A stretch of 64,000 bases of DNA from CAVOKN01 sp963696505 (lineage in GTDB: Bacteria; Pseudomonadota; Gammaproteobacteria; Burkholderiales; Rhodocyclaceae): NCBI GenBank assembly GCA_963696505.1, contig CAVOKN010000007.1:186001-250000 (forward strand), given 5' to 3'. The number at the start of each line of letters is the position of its first letter. The stretch's first letter is position 1. Shown piece after piece: positions 17,367-25,521 of the stretch. The notes below the pieces were generated by a model that had not been told where the DNA came from, did no database searches, and saw only the letters and a program-made list of their open reading frames with translations. A program made the position numbers and the translations under genes.

Positions 17367-18083
17367 GTGATTGAGGAGAGCGGCGTGCGGAGCGAAGAGG
17401 CGCTGGTCAGTCTGCGAGACATTGCCAAGAGCTACCGCCGTGGGCCGCAGGTCGTGCCGGTGCTCACCCGCATCAGCTTCGACATCGCCGCCGGGGAGTT
17501 CCTGGCTCTCATGGGCCCCAGCGGCTCGGGCAAGAGCACACTGCTCAATCTCGTTGCCGGCATAGACCGGCCCGATTCCGGAGAACTGAGAGTGGCGGGA
17601 GAGGACATCGTGCGCCTCGGCGAGCGGGCGCTGGCGGACTGGCGCGCGCGCCATGTCGGATTCATCTTCCAGTTCTACAACCTGATGCCCGTCCTCTCCG
17701 CGCTCGAGAACGTGGAGTTGCCGCTTCTGCTGGCACCCCTGTCGCGCCGCCAGCGGCGCAGCCGCGCCGAACTGGCGCTCGACCTGGTCGGCCTGTCAGA
17801 CCGGCTGGCGCACTTCCCCTCGGAGCTTTCCGGCGGCCAGCAGCAGCGTGTGGCCATCGCCCGGGCGCTGGTCACCGACCCGACGCTGATCGTCGCCGAC
17901 GAACCCACCGGCGACCTCGACCGCGATTCGGCGGCCGAGGTGCTGGGCCTGATGCAGAGGCTCAATCGCGAGATGGGCAAGACCGTCATCATGGTGACCC
18001 ACGATTCGCGCGCCGCTGCCCATGCACACGCCATCATGCATCTGGAGAAGGGCGAGTTGTCGCTGCGCGAGGAAATCGGGTGA
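17367..18083 (+). CDS. MacB/LolD-like ABC transporter ATPase
   Basis: A 238-residue ATPase with Walker A GPSGSGKST, Q-loop FQFYNLMP, signature LSGGQQQRVAIARAL, Walker B LIVADEPTGDLD and H-loop VTHD, all typical of the LolD/MacB/FtsE group that drives FtsX-type permeases. GTG 17367 is taken as the start (GTG 17385 is also possible). It follows the HlyD adaptor gene after a repeat-bearing gap. Its probable permease partners are the two FtsX-like genes at 31708-34042, now separated by unrelated genes. Confidence 0.9.
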   Translation: MIEESGVRSEEALVSLRDIAKSYRRGPQVVPVLTRISFDIAAGEFLALMGPSGSGKSTLLNLVAGIDRPDSGELRVAGEDIVRLGERALADWRARHVGFIFQFYNLMPVLSALENVELPLLLAPLSRRQRRSRAELALDLVGLSDRLAHFPSELSGGQQQRVAIARALVTDPTLIVADEPTGDLDRDSAAEVLGLMQRLNREMGKTVIMVTHDSRAAAHAHAIMHLEKGELSLREEIG

Positions 18084-18139
18084 TTCGGCGCGCCCCGCGG
18101 GGTAGCCACCCACCGGGGACTGGTGCGCCGGCACGGCGT

Positions 18140-18682
18140 TCATCGCTCGCCGTAGAGCATTTCTGGTTCGACTGCCACGGTGGCGGCGCCGTCGCTCAGC
18201 CACGCCTGCCCGTCCTGGATCGTGCAGTGCAGCTTCATGCTGCGCTGGACCAGTCCGGCCAGGGCCTGGGTTCCGGGCGCCGGCAATTGCATGACGATCA
18301 GGTTGTCGTGGCGGCCGAGCTTCGCGCCGATCTGCTTCCACCAGATCGGCGTGCTGGCGCCATAGGCCACCACCACCACCTGCGCCGCGCGGCCGCAGGC
18401 GCGGGCGATGCGCTTCTCGTCCGGCAGGCCGGCCTCGATCCACTGCTCGATGGCGCCGGTGAGGTCCTTGCGCCACAGGTCCGGCTCGTCGGTGTCCGAG
18501 AGCCCCTTGCAGAAGGCGAGCCGCTCGTGGGCGTGCAGCGCGAAGGCGAGCAGCCGCACCATCATGCGCTCGTCGGTCTCCGAAGGGTGGCGGGCGAGAG
18601 TCAGCGCGTGGTCGGCATAGTAGTTCCGGTCCAGGTCGGCGACCTGGAGCTCGGCCTTGAAGACGGATGATTTGAGTGCCAT
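18140..18682 (-). CDS. yaeQ: YaeQ family protein
   Basis: A 180-residue protein matching YaeQ throughout: MALKSSVFKAELQVADLDRN at the start, HPSETDERMMVRLLAFAL, and WRKDLTGAIEQWIEAGLPD. The family has a PD-(D/E)XK nuclease-like fold. It is known genetically for compensating transcription-antitermination defects, but its biochemical role is unclear. Convergent with the ABC ATPase gene and without an obvious operon partner. Confidence 0.95.
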   Translation of the reverse strand: MALKSSVFKAELQVADLDRNYYADHALTLARHPSETDERMMVRLLAFALHAHERLAFCKGLSDTDEPDLWRKDLTGAIEQWIEAGLPDEKRIARACGRAAQVVVVAYGASTPIWWKQIGAKLGRHDNLIVMQLPAPGTQALAGLVQRSMKLHCTIQDGQAWLSDGAATVAVEPEMLYGER

Positions 18683-18811
18683 GTCGGAGGGGCGACGCCG
18701 CGGCGAAAAGCGCGCATCTGAGCCTGCCAGTCGCATGCTGTCAAGGCCGGGCGAGGGCGCGGCCTGCCATGGGATAATTCGTGGCCCCGACTTTCCCGGA
18801 GAGAGACCACA

Positions 18812-18868
18812 ATGGCCAAGAACGCCGCCGCGCCTACCGGAAGAGGGCAGACGGTCGACGGGCGCTGA
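18812..18868 (+). other. 18-codon ORF, possible 5' stub of a lost gene
   Basis: ATG at 18812 is preceded by GAGAGA and a GATAAT hexamer (18773-18778). It reads MAKNAAAPTGRGQ... and stops after 18 codons, with the TGA lying inside the CTGACTTTC copy at 18865. A gene-like start that ends at once suggests a truncated 5' end or a leader peptide for kefF. Neither can be shown. Confidence 0.3.
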
Positions 18869-18873
18869 CTTTC
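18865..18873 (+). repeat. CTGACTTTC copy 4
   Basis: Intergenic, supplying the stop of the 18-codon ORF and lying 35 bases before kefF; preceded by G. Confidence 0.9.
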
Positions 18874-18907
18874 CTGCCGAGCCGGATTCGCCAAGGCGGG
18901 GCGCACC

Positions 18908-19456
18908 ATGACGATCTGCCTGGTCTTTGCCCACCCCTACCCGGGCCGCTCGCGGGCCAACGCCGCGCTGCTCGCAGCGGTGCATCCCCTGCCGGGGCTT
19001 GCCGTGCGCTCGCTCTACGATCTCTACCCTGACTTCGACATCGACGTCGGCGCCGAGCAGGCGGCCCTGGCGCAGGCGAGTGCGGTGGTGTGGATGTGCC
19101 CGCTTTACTGGTATTCCGTGCCCGGCCTGCTCAAGCACTGGTTCGACCAGGTGCTGACCCAGGGCTGGGCCTTCGGCGATGGCGGCCGGGCGCTTGCCGG
19201 CAAGCGGGCGTTGTGGGTGGTGACGACCGGCGGCGATGCTGCCGCCTATGCCGAGGGCGCCGCCCACGGCCAGCCCTTCGAGCGCTTCGTCGCGCCGATG
19301 GCGCAACTGGCGCGCTTCTGCGGCATGGAATGGCAGCCGCCCTTCGTCGTCCATGGCGCCCATGACATCGGCGAGAGTGCCCTGCGTGAACATGCCGAAC
19401 GACTGGCGCAGCGCATCGCGTCGCTGATCCCGGCGGAGAAGGAAGCACAACGATGA
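18908..19456 (+). CDS. kefF: KefF-like quinone oxidoreductase, Kef channel ancillary subunit
   Basis: A 182-residue flavodoxin-like protein (ICLVFAHPYPGRSRAN, CPLYWYSVPGLLKHWFDQV, VTTGGD) of the KefF/MdaB/NQO group. In E. coli KefF binds the cytoplasmic face of KefC, is required for full channel activity and reduces quinones or electrophiles. It overlaps kefC by ATGA. A CTGACTTTC copy lies 35 bases upstream of its start. Confidence 0.93.
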   Translation: MTICLVFAHPYPGRSRANAALLAAVHPLPGLAVRSLYDLYPDFDIDVGAEQAALAQASAVVWMCPLYWYSVPGLLKHWFDQVLTQGWAFGDGGRALAGKRALWVVTTGGDAAAYAEGAAHGQPFERFVAPMAQLARFCGMEWQPPFVVHGAHDIGESALREHAERLAQRIASLIPAEKEAQR

Positions 19457-21234
19457 TCGACGCGTTGATCTACATGGCCGCCGCGGTGCTGTGCGTGCCG
19501 CTGGTGAAGCGCCTGGGGCTGGGCTCGGTGCTCGGCTACCTCGTGGCGGGTGCGGCGATCGGGCCCTGGGGCCTCGGACTGATCAGCGACGTCCAGTCGA
19601 TCCTGCATTTCTCCGAGTTCGGCGTGGTGCTGATGCTGTTCCTCATCGGTCTCGAACTCGATCCGCGCCGGCTGTGGTCGATGCGCCGCGACGTGTTCGG
19701 GGTCGGCGCCCTCCAGGTGCTGACTTGCGGCGTCCCGCTGGCCGTGGCCGGGCTGGTGCTGGGCTTGCCGGGCAAGGCGGCGGCGGTGGCGGGGCTGGCG
19801 CTGGCCCTGTCGTCCACGGCGATCGCGGTGCAGACCATGGCCGAGCGCAACCTGCTCGCCACGCCCGTGGGCGGGATGGCCTTCGCCGTGCTGCTGTTCC
19901 AGGACATCGCGGCGATTCCGCTGCTGGCGGCGGTGCCGCTGCTCGCCGCCGGCGCCGGCAACGGCGAGGACGTGTGGCTGGATGCCTTGAAGGCCTTCGG
20001 CGCCATCGCCGGCGTCGTCGTGCTCGGGCGCTATTTCACGCGGCCGGCATTGCGGCTGGTGGCGGCATCGGGGATCCGCGAGGTGTTCACCGCCTTCGCC
20101 CTGCTGCTGGTGCTGGGCATTGCCCAGTTGATGTCCCTGGCAGGCCTTTCGATGGCGCTGGGCGCCTTTCTGGCGGGGGTGCTGCTGGCGGGTTCGGAGT
20201 ATCGCCATGCGCTGGAAACCGACATCGAGCCCTTCAAGGGCCTGCTGCTCGGCTTGTTCTTCATCTCCGTCGGCATGTCGATGGACTTCGGCCTGCTGCT
20301 CGCGCGGCCGCATGTCGTGGCGGCGCTGCTGGCGGGCCTGCTCGCCGTCAAGTGCGCTGGCCTGTGGCTGGTGGCGCGCCTCGGCGGCGTGAGCCGGGCG
20401 CAGCACGGCCTGTTCGCGGTCCTGCTGTCGCAGGGCGGCGAATTCGGCTTCGTGATCTTCGCCTTGGCTGCCGCGGCCGGTCTCCTGGCGCGGGACTGGG
20501 CGGCGCTGCTGACCATGACGGTGGCGTTGTCGATGGCGGCCACGCCGCTGCTCCTGGTCCTTCACGACACCCTGGCGCGGCGCAGGCTGGCGGCGCGCCC
20601 GCGCGAAGCCGATGTCATCGACGCAGGCGCGGCGACGGTGATCGTCGCCGGCTTCGGTCGCTTCGGCCAGATCGTCGGGCGGCTGCTGATTGCCAATGGC
20701 GTGCGCACCGTGGTGCTGGACCACGACCCGGACCAGATCGAGCTGTTGCGCAAGTTCGGCCACCGGGTGTTCTACGGCGACGCCACCCGTCTCGACCTGC
20801 TGCAGGCCGCGGGCGCGGGGGAGGCGCGGCTGCTGGTCAATGCCATCGACGACGTGCAGGAGAGCCTCAAGCTGACCGACCGGGTGCGCGAAAGCTTCCC
20901 GGCGCTGCCCATCCTCGCCCGGGCGCGCAACGTGAGCCACTACGTGGAACTACGTTCCCGCGGCGTCGAGGTGGTCGAGCGCGAGACCTTCGAGGCGGCG
21001 CTGCGCATCGGCCGCCAGGCGCTGGTCGCGTTGGGCGCCGATCCGTTCCGCGCCCGCGGGATGGCCGACGCCTTCCGCCGCCACAACGTCGCCAGCCTCG
21101 ACGCGCTGATCCCGCATTTCCACGACGACGTGCAGGTGCTCTCGGCGACCAAGGCCGCGCGGGAGGAACTTGAGGAACTATTCGACCGCGACCGCGCCCA
21201 GTTCGAAGAGGACAGGCGCGGCGGGTGGCAGTGA
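19453..21234 (+). CDS. kefC: Glutathione-regulated K+/H+ efflux antiporter
   Basis: A 593-residue inner-membrane protein. Residues 1-380 form the CPA2 antiporter core (LGYLVAGAAIGPWGL, LMLFLIGLELDPRRLW, SSTAIAVQ, FLAGVLLAGSEYRH). Residues 395-510 form the TrkA-N/KTN nucleotide-binding domain (VIVAGFGRFGQIVGRLL, then D at LDHDPDQIELL). The family is held closed by glutathione and opened by glutathione adducts, acidifying the cytoplasm during electrophile stress. KefB and KefC are hard to separate by sequence; the adjacent kefF favours KefC. Confidence 0.94.
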   Translation: MIDALIYMAAAVLCVPLVKRLGLGSVLGYLVAGAAIGPWGLGLISDVQSILHFSEFGVVLMLFLIGLELDPRRLWSMRRDVFGVGALQVLTCGVPLAVAGLVLGLPGKAAAVAGLALALSSTAIAVQTMAERNLLATPVGGMAFAVLLFQDIAAIPLLAAVPLLAAGAGNGEDVWLDALKAFGAIAGVVVLGRYFTRPALRLVAASGIREVFTAFALLLVLGIAQLMSLAGLSMALGAFLAGVLLAGSEYRHALETDIEPFKGLLLGLFFISVGMSMDFGLLLARPHVVAALLAGLLAVKCAGLWLVARLGGVSRAQHGLFAVLLSQGGEFGFVIFALAAAAGLLARDWAALLTMTVALSMAATPLLLVLHDTLARRRLAARPREADVIDAGAATVIVAGFGRFGQIVGRLLIANGVRTVVLDHDPDQIELLRKFGHRVFYGDATRLDLLQAAGAGEARLLVNAIDDVQESLKLTDRVRESFPALPILARARNVSHYVELRSRGVEVVERETFEAALRIGRQALVALGADPFRARGMADAFRRHNVASLDALIPHFHDDVQVLSATKAAREELEELFDRDRAQFEEDRRGGWQ

Positions 21235-21249
21235 GGCGGTCTGCGACGG

Positions 21250-21258
21250 CTGACTTTC
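21250..21258 (+). repeat. CTGACTTTC copy 5
   Basis: Intergenic, 16 bases after kefC and before a hairpin repeat; preceded by G. Confidence 0.9.
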
Positions 21259-21279
21259 GCAGATGACGCGCCTGCGTTG

Positions 21280-21315
21280 CCCTCTCCCGCACGCGGGGGA
21301 GGGGCGGGGTGAGGG
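21280..21315. repeat. Intergenic GC-rich hairpin repeat (CTCTCCCGC family), copy 1
   Basis: CCCTCTCCCGC, a 1-base spacer, then GCGGGGGAGGGG and a GGGGTGAGGG tail. The same arrangement recurs at 34072-34109. Arms pair to a strong hairpin. Confidence 0.8.
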
Positions 21316-21396
21316 CCTCCGCGGACGCGTTCGCCAAATCGCCTGTCATGTTCCGCAGGCTGGCCGCAGGATTCGTAAGACGGGTCAAGCGCAGCG

Positions 21397-21801
21397 GACC
21401 CGGGCAGCGACGAAGTGCGCGCCGCCGTCGACGCTGCCGAGGCGGTCGCCACCTGTCGCATCACCTGGGCCGAGATCCACGCCGCCCTGTCGCGCCGTGC
21501 CCGCGAGGTGCCCGACGATGCCGCCGCCATCGAGACCGCCAAGCAGGCCTTCGCCGCCGACTGGCCGCACTGCGTGGTGATCGAAGTCTCCCAGCCCGTG
21601 GTCGAGCGCGCCGGCGAGTATGCCGACACCTTTGCTCTGCGCGGCTACAACGCGGTGCAGCTTGCCGCCGCGCAGATCCTTGCCGAAACCACGGGCGAAG
21701 CCTGCGCCTTCGCCTGTTTCGACCTGCGGCTTGCGAAGGCGGCGAAGGTGCTGGGGCTGCGCCCCCTCGCAGGGACGACCGGGGAGCAGTTCAGCTCCTG
21801 A
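21397..21801 (+). pseudogene. PIN-domain toxin, N-terminus lost
   Basis: The frame from GTG 21415 (upstream in-frame codons read DPGSDEV back to a TAA at 21376) encodes VRAAVDAAEAVATCRITWAEIHAALSRR in part and ends LAGTTGEQFSS. It has the internal Glu (WAEIHAAL), RGYNAVQLAAAQ in place of the usual D-A-LAAA segment, and FACFDLRLAKAA. The first strand with the catalytic Asp (LDTSALVK in relatives) is missing, so the protein should be inactive. No antitoxin gene precedes it. Read as the remnant of a VapBC-type module. Confidence 0.7.
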
Positions 21802-21915
21802 TCAAGCGATACCTTGCGAGCATTCCGCATGCTTCGAAAGGTGTCCTGTCACGCTATCCGCTACTTCCTCTGGCTCTACGCGGCGTCGATGCGGGAGCGT
21901 GGCAGGTGTTGCCGA

Positions 21916-21944
21916 TTGACCTGAAAATTCTATTATCTGATAAT
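21916..21944 (+). promoter_or_regulatory. Near-consensus promoter with overlapping operator
   Basis: TTGACC (21916-21921), 17 bases, then GATAAT (21939-21944). ATTATCTGATAAT (21932-21944) is a 13-bp palindrome with an odd centre covering the -10. It lies 30 bases upstream of the antitoxin start, the layout of an autorepressed toxin-antitoxin operon. Confidence 0.8.
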
Positions 21945-21973
21945 CTGATCTGCTCTCATTGAGGAATCGAGAA

Positions 21974-22255
21974 ATGATCATTCGCACTGTCACGGCGACG
22001 GAGTTGGCGCGCGGTTTCTCCGACTTTCTGAATCAGGTGCGCTATCAGGGCGTCACGCTGGATATCAGGCGGGGCAACGAGACAGTGGCCCGCATCCAAC
22101 CTGCGGGGCCGACCGTCGGCTACCCCATCGAGCAACTTGACGCGCTCATCGCAGCGTTGCCGTCCCTCGCGGAGGACGATGCTGCTTCGTTTCTGGACGA
22201 CATCCATGAGGCGACAGCCAATCTGACGGCGGGGTCGAGCGCGTGGGACTCGTAA
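21974..22255 (+). CDS. Phd/YefM-like antitoxin
   Basis: A 93-residue protein. MIIRTVTATELARGFSDFL is the Phd/YefM-type DNA-binding N-terminus and the acidic C-terminal half (LAEDDAASFLDDIHEA) suits toxin binding. ATG 21974 was chosen over ATG 21959 because GAGGAATCGAG precedes it as a ribosome-binding site. The end overlaps the PIN-fusion gene by 13 bases. Probably represses its own promoter through the palindrome at 21932-21944. Confidence 0.85.
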   Translation: MIIRTVTATELARGFSDFLNQVRYQGVTLDIRRGNETVARIQPAGPTVGYPIEQLDALIAALPSLAEDDAASFLDDIHEATANLTAGSSAWDS

Positions 22256-23424
22256 TCGACACGGATGTCCTGGTGCTCGCCGACCGGGGGCGGGCGCCAG
22301 ACGATCTCGGGCGCTGGCGCGCGTACGGTTCGGCTTACCTCAGCGCCGTCACCGCATCGGAGCTTCTGGTCGGCGTGCATCGCGCGCAGACCGACGAGCA
22401 GCGCAATCGACGCAATGCCTTCGTCGAAAGCCTGCTTGCCGCCATACCGATCCTTGCCTTCGATCTGGAATGCGCGCGGATCCATGCCCAACTCGTCGCA
22501 TCGTTGCCGCGCAATGAGACGATCGGCGCACACGACGCGCTCATTGCCGCCACCGCTTTGCGGCATGGGCATTCGGTGCTGACGAACAATGGGAAGGACT
22601 TCCGCAAGCTGGCGGGGGTGGCGGTTGTCGACTATGCGGGTAGTGTCGAAGCGGATGCCGCGTCCGCAATGGCGCGCGCCGTCCGCGGCGTCTCCGAAGC
22701 CTCGTCAGAAGCGGTCGAGTTCGATCCAATCAAATGCTGCGGCGAACTCGAGCAAGTCTACGAGCAAGTCTACGAGCAAGTCTTCGAGGATGCCGGCTGT
22801 GTGAAGAACGGGGGAGATCGGCTGCGGAAAGATCTCCAGTATCTGCGCAAGGCGTATCAGATCACCGAGACATTGTGGCGCGGAGAATTCGATAAGATGG
22901 ACAGAGTGCATGCTGTCGTGCTGTCAGAGGCACCCCTATTCGGCCGCAAGAAGAGAACATATTTCTACAGTCCCAAAGCTGAACCCACCGCGTTCTTCCA
23001 TTTCAATGACGCCGAGGCGGTTGCCGGAAAGGGATTCGCGGACGGCGAGATTTTTCTTTCACCGAAGAAACGCAAGGAGTTCTTGATCCACACGCTCACG
23101 AGTCATGGCGTGCTGATTCTCGACCTGTTTCCTTACGCGCTCAATCCAATCGACACTGCGGTTGATTACCGTTCCTTGCCGCATGATCGTTACGTCAAAC
23201 TCTTCAGAAAGTCAGCCAGCATTTGGCTGAGACCAAGGCTTGCCGCAATTCGCCGGAAGACCGCGAAGCCCAAGTTTCTATTCCGCTACAAGCGAGTCGA
23301 GCGTCTTGGGCAGGAGCTTCGCCAGTTCGGATTGCTACGTGAGGACGATGAAGTTGCCTCGATCTACGGGAGCAACATGGCCTTGGATCGTAATCGGCTG
23401 GCTGCCATCCTTGGAGTGTCGTAG
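22243..23424 (+). CDS. VapC-type PIN toxin fused to an unrecognised C-terminal domain
   Basis: A 393-residue protein starting at GTG 22243. Residues 1-128 are a complete PIN domain: GLVIDTDVLVLADRG (first Asp), TASELLVGVH (Glu), GAHDALIAATAL (Asp) and LTNNGKDFRKL (last acidic site), ending VAVVDY as ordinary VapC proteins do. Residues 169-180 are three EQVY/EQVF units encoded by a 12-bp tandem repeat (22750-22785). Residues 185-393 form an AT-richer region I do not recognise: AVVLSEAPLFG, RTYFYSP, FFHFNDAEA, KKRKEFL, GVLILDLFPYALNP, KFLFRYKRV, IYGSNMALDRNRL. The EAPxxG and later strand motifs faintly recall the uracil-DNA glycosylase fold, but this is weak. It is coupled to the Phd-like antitoxin. 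Confidence 0.8.
   Translation: MGLVIDTDVLVLADRGRAPDDLGRWRAYGSAYLSAVTASELLVGVHRAQTDEQRNRRNAFVESLLAAIPILAFDLECARIHAQLVASLPRNETIGAHDALIAATALRHGHSVLTNNGKDFRKLAGVAVVDYAGSVEADAASAMARAVRGVSEASSEAVEFDPIKCCGELEQVYEQVYEQVFEDAGCVKNGGDRLRKDLQYLRKAYQITETLWRGEFDKMDRVHAVVLSEAPLFGRKKRTYFYSPKAEPTAFFHFNDAEAVAGKGFADGEIFLSPKKRKEFLIHTLTSHGVLILDLFPYALNPIDTAVDYRSLPHDRYVKLFRKSASIWLRPRLAAIRRKTAKPKFLFRYKRVERLGQELRQFGLLREDDEVASIYGSNMALDRNRLAAILGVS
22750..22785 (+). repeat. 12-bp tandem repeat x3 in the PIN-fusion linker
   Basis: GAGCAAGTCTAC, GAGCAAGTCTAC, GAGCAAGTCTTC in frame, giving EQVY-EQVY-EQVF between the PIN and C-terminal domains. A short repeat like this could change copy number and linker length. Confidence 0.9.
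23207..23215 (-). repeat. CTGACTTTC copy 6
   Basis: In the C-terminal domain of the PIN fusion, antisense, encoding RKSA; preceded by G. Confidence 0.9.
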
Positions 23425-23446
23425 GGTGCGCACGGCGCACCCTGCG
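23421..23446. repeat. Intergenic palindromic repeat, copy 3 (shortened)
   Basis: GTAGGGTGCGCACGGCGCAC followed by CCTGCG, a compressed unit of the family found at 17252. It begins within the stop codon of the PIN-fusion gene. Confidence 0.75.
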
Positions 23447-23457
23447 AAATGCGAATG

Positions 23458-23504
23458 TTTGCGGGCCCTCCCGCAAAGCAAGACGGCCCGCCGAAGCGGG
23501 CCGT
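23458..23504. terminator. Two hairpins between convergent genes
   Basis: TTTGCGGG/CCCGCAAA with a 4-base loop (23458-23477) and ACGGCCCGC/GCGGGCCGT with loop CGAA (23483-23504, then TTTGGG). They probably end transcription from both the PIN-fusion gene (plus) and the acnB remnant (minus). Confidence 0.75.
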
Positions 23505-23529
23505 TTGGGTCGATGATCTGCCGTAAGCC

Positions 23530-23735
23530 TCAGACCGTCACGGTATCCGCCACGTCCTTGAAGTCGGCGATCTGGTCGAAGTTCATGTAGCGGTAGATGT
23601 CCGCCGCCTCGGCGTTGACCACCTTCACCTGCTCCAGGTACTCCGCCACCGTCGGGATCTTGCCCATCAGCGCGCACACGGCGGCGAGTTCCGCCGAACC
23701 GAGATAGACGCGGTATCGCCGTTCTACGGATGCTG
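23530..23735 (-). pseudogene. acnB: 3' fragment of aconitate hydratase B
   Basis: Only the last ~65 residues of AcnB survive: VYLGSAELAAVCALMGKIP, IYRYMNFDQIADF and the end KDVADTVTV. The full enzyme is about 860 residues with its [4Fe-4S] site far upstream of this. The frame can be extended to 23754, but that stretch (PPKSASVERR) is not AcnB-like and contains an 8-base match to the repeated 9-mer (CTGACTTT at 23733). It keeps its terminator but has no promoter or start. An intact aconitase must exist elsewhere if the citric acid cycle runs. Confidence 0.85.
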
Positions 23736-23771
23736 ACTTTGGGGGGCGCCGCACTCCGCTGCGGCCGAAGT

Positions 23772-24461
23772 TCAGTACGAATGCCCGGCAGCCGCCTCGC
23801 GCGCCATCAGGCCGCTGGTTGAGACGCGTATCTCGATCTGCCTGGCCTCACCCGCCGCAACGAAGGTGGCCGAGCCGTATTCCGCATCGACGACGGGAGC
23901 GAGTACGGCGTAGCGCCGGCGCAGATCGAACAGGTCCACGGTGCGCGGTGCGGCCAGCGAGTGGACGGTGCGCGCGGCACCCTGTTCCTGAGTGAGGTCG
24001 CGATAGCGGCCGGCGATGCGGTCGAGCTGGTAGGCGGTGTGCAGGCCGAGCAGGTTGGCGGCCGGCTTCCATTTGAGGATCTGCGCATCGACATAGACTT
24101 CGTCCCCGGCGAGGGTGAAGCGCTGCTCGCGTCCGTCGGGAAGGCGCACCCGGGCCTCGAAGCGCTGGGGGCCGAGCGGTGCGATGGCGATGACCGCCGC
24201 GACCTCTTCCCGGGTCAGCGCGCGATAGCCCTGGATGCCGAAGGCCAGCGTCCACACCGCGATGCCCGCCGCGAGCATTGCGCTCCCTACCAGCATGCGT
24301 GCCGAGAACAGCAGCACGCGTCCGCGCAACAGCGCCTGGAAGGCGGCCAGCAGCAGGATTGCCGAGGCCAGCGCGGCTGCGGCGCCGGCGACAAGGTAGC
24401 CGGGGGCTATCAGCCCGCCGTCGCGGATCAGGCTCATCAAGGCATCTGGCATCGTTGTCAT
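23772..24461 (-). CDS. Conserved inner-membrane protein of unknown function
   Basis: A 229-residue protein with two or three hydrophobic segments at the N-terminus (residues 20-45, LAGAA-type; 52-78, ARMLVGSAMLAAGIAVWTL), followed by a soluble domain (RVRLPDGREQRFTLAGDEVYVD and QILKWKPAANLLGLHTAY). Similar proteins in betaproteobacteria are sometimes labelled as efflux-pump related, with no evidence I know of. It lies between the acnB fragment and a LysR gene on the same strand. Confidence 0.75.
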   Translation of the reverse strand: MTTMPDALMSLIRDGGLIAPGYLVAGAAAALASAILLLAAFQALLRGRVLLFSARMLVGSAMLAAGIAVWTLAFGIQGYRALTREEVAAVIAIAPLGPQRFEARVRLPDGREQRFTLAGDEVYVDAQILKWKPAANLLGLHTAYQLDRIAGRYRDLTQEQGAARTVHSLAAPRTVDLFDLRRRYAVLAPVVDAEYGSATFVAAGEARQIEIRVSTSGLMAREAAAGHSY

Positions 24462-24539
24462 GGCAGGGGCGCGCGGGAAGCGGGCGGGCGCTCGATGCCG
24501 GATAGTAACGAAATGTGCGCGCTGCGTCGGCGATTGCAG

Positions 24540-25502
24540 CTAAGCCGGCGCAGCCTTGGGAGCTTCGCCGCCGGCCTGATCCAGCAGCCACTCCCGAAAC
24601 GCTGCCACGGCGGGACGCTGCGCCGTCGCCTCTCGGGCGACCAGGTAGTAGGCATAGCGCGAACCGATGTCGACGTCGAAGGGGATCTTCAGACGCCCGG
24701 CCGACACTTCCGCCGCCACCATCGGCTTCGATGCCAAGGCCACTCCGAGACCGTCCGCCGCCGCGGCCAGTGCCAGCCCCGAATTGCTGAAATGCGGCCC
24801 GGATCGGGCATCCACGCCCGATACGCCGGCGCTACGCAGCCAGTCTGCCCAACTCGGGCGCTCCCCTTCGTCGGGGATCGTGTCGTCGTGCAGAAGCAGG
24901 TGGTACCTCAGGTTCGACGGATGAATCAGCGGCCGCTTGGCGCGCAGTAACTGCGGGCTGCACACGACCGTGTAGACCGGGGCGAGGATGCGATCCACCC
25001 GGCAACCGGGGTAGTCGCCGGTGCCGAAGCGAATCCAGACCTCTGGTCCATCGGATCCGGCCGGATCCGCGGCCAAGGGCGCCGCCCGTTCCCGGCTGTC
25101 GATCATGCGCAGCGAACTGCCCAGGTGGAGCTCGATGTCCGGGTGGGCCCTCGTGAAAGCCTGCAGCCGCGGCACCAGCCAGCGCGCGGCGAAGGTGGGC
25201 GGTGCGCTGACGCCGAGGCGGCCGCCCATCCGCACCGGCCGGGTACTCTCCACTGCGCTGGCGAAACACTCCAGCCCCTCTCTCACCTTGGGCAGCATGG
25301 CCTGGCCTTCGGCGGTGAGTTCCAGCGCCCGGGTCAGTCGCCGGAACAGGGAAAATCCCAGATGGTCCTCCAGGCCCTTGATCTGGTGGCTTATCGCGGT
25401 CGGTGTCACCGCCAGCTCGTCCGCCGCCTTCTTGAAGCTCATGTGGCGGGCGGCGGCCTCGAAGGCGCGCAGGGCGTTCAGTGGTGGCAGGCGGTAATTC
25501 AT
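24540..25502 (-). CDS. LysR-family transcriptional regulator, GcvA-like
   Basis: A 320-residue regulator. The winged helix-turn-helix (residues 1-65: LPPLNALRAFEAAARHMSF, VTPTAISHQIKGLEDHLG) and the effector domain (WLVPRLQAFTRAHPDIELHL) match the GcvA subgroup. GcvA itself controls glycine cleavage genes, but this subgroup covers many targets. The gene is divergent from a small ORF at 25613, with repeated TTGTTGCAT elements in between, so that ORF and autoregulation are the obvious candidate targets. Confidence 0.9.
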   Translation of the reverse strand: MNYRLPPLNALRAFEAAARHMSFKKAADELAVTPTAISHQIKGLEDHLGFSLFRRLTRALELTAEGQAMLPKVREGLECFASAVESTRPVRMGGRLGVSAPPTFAARWLVPRLQAFTRAHPDIELHLGSSLRMIDSRERAAPLAADPAGSDGPEVWIRFGTGDYPGCRVDRILAPVYTVVCSPQLLRAKRPLIHPSNLRYHLLLHDDTIPDEGERPSWADWLRSAGVSGVDARSGPHFSNSGLALAAAADGLGVALASKPMVAAEVSAGRLKIPFDVDIGSRYAYYLVAREATAQRPAVAAFREWLLDQAGGEAPKAAPA

Positions 25503-25521
25503 ACAGATGAGATTTTCTTCA

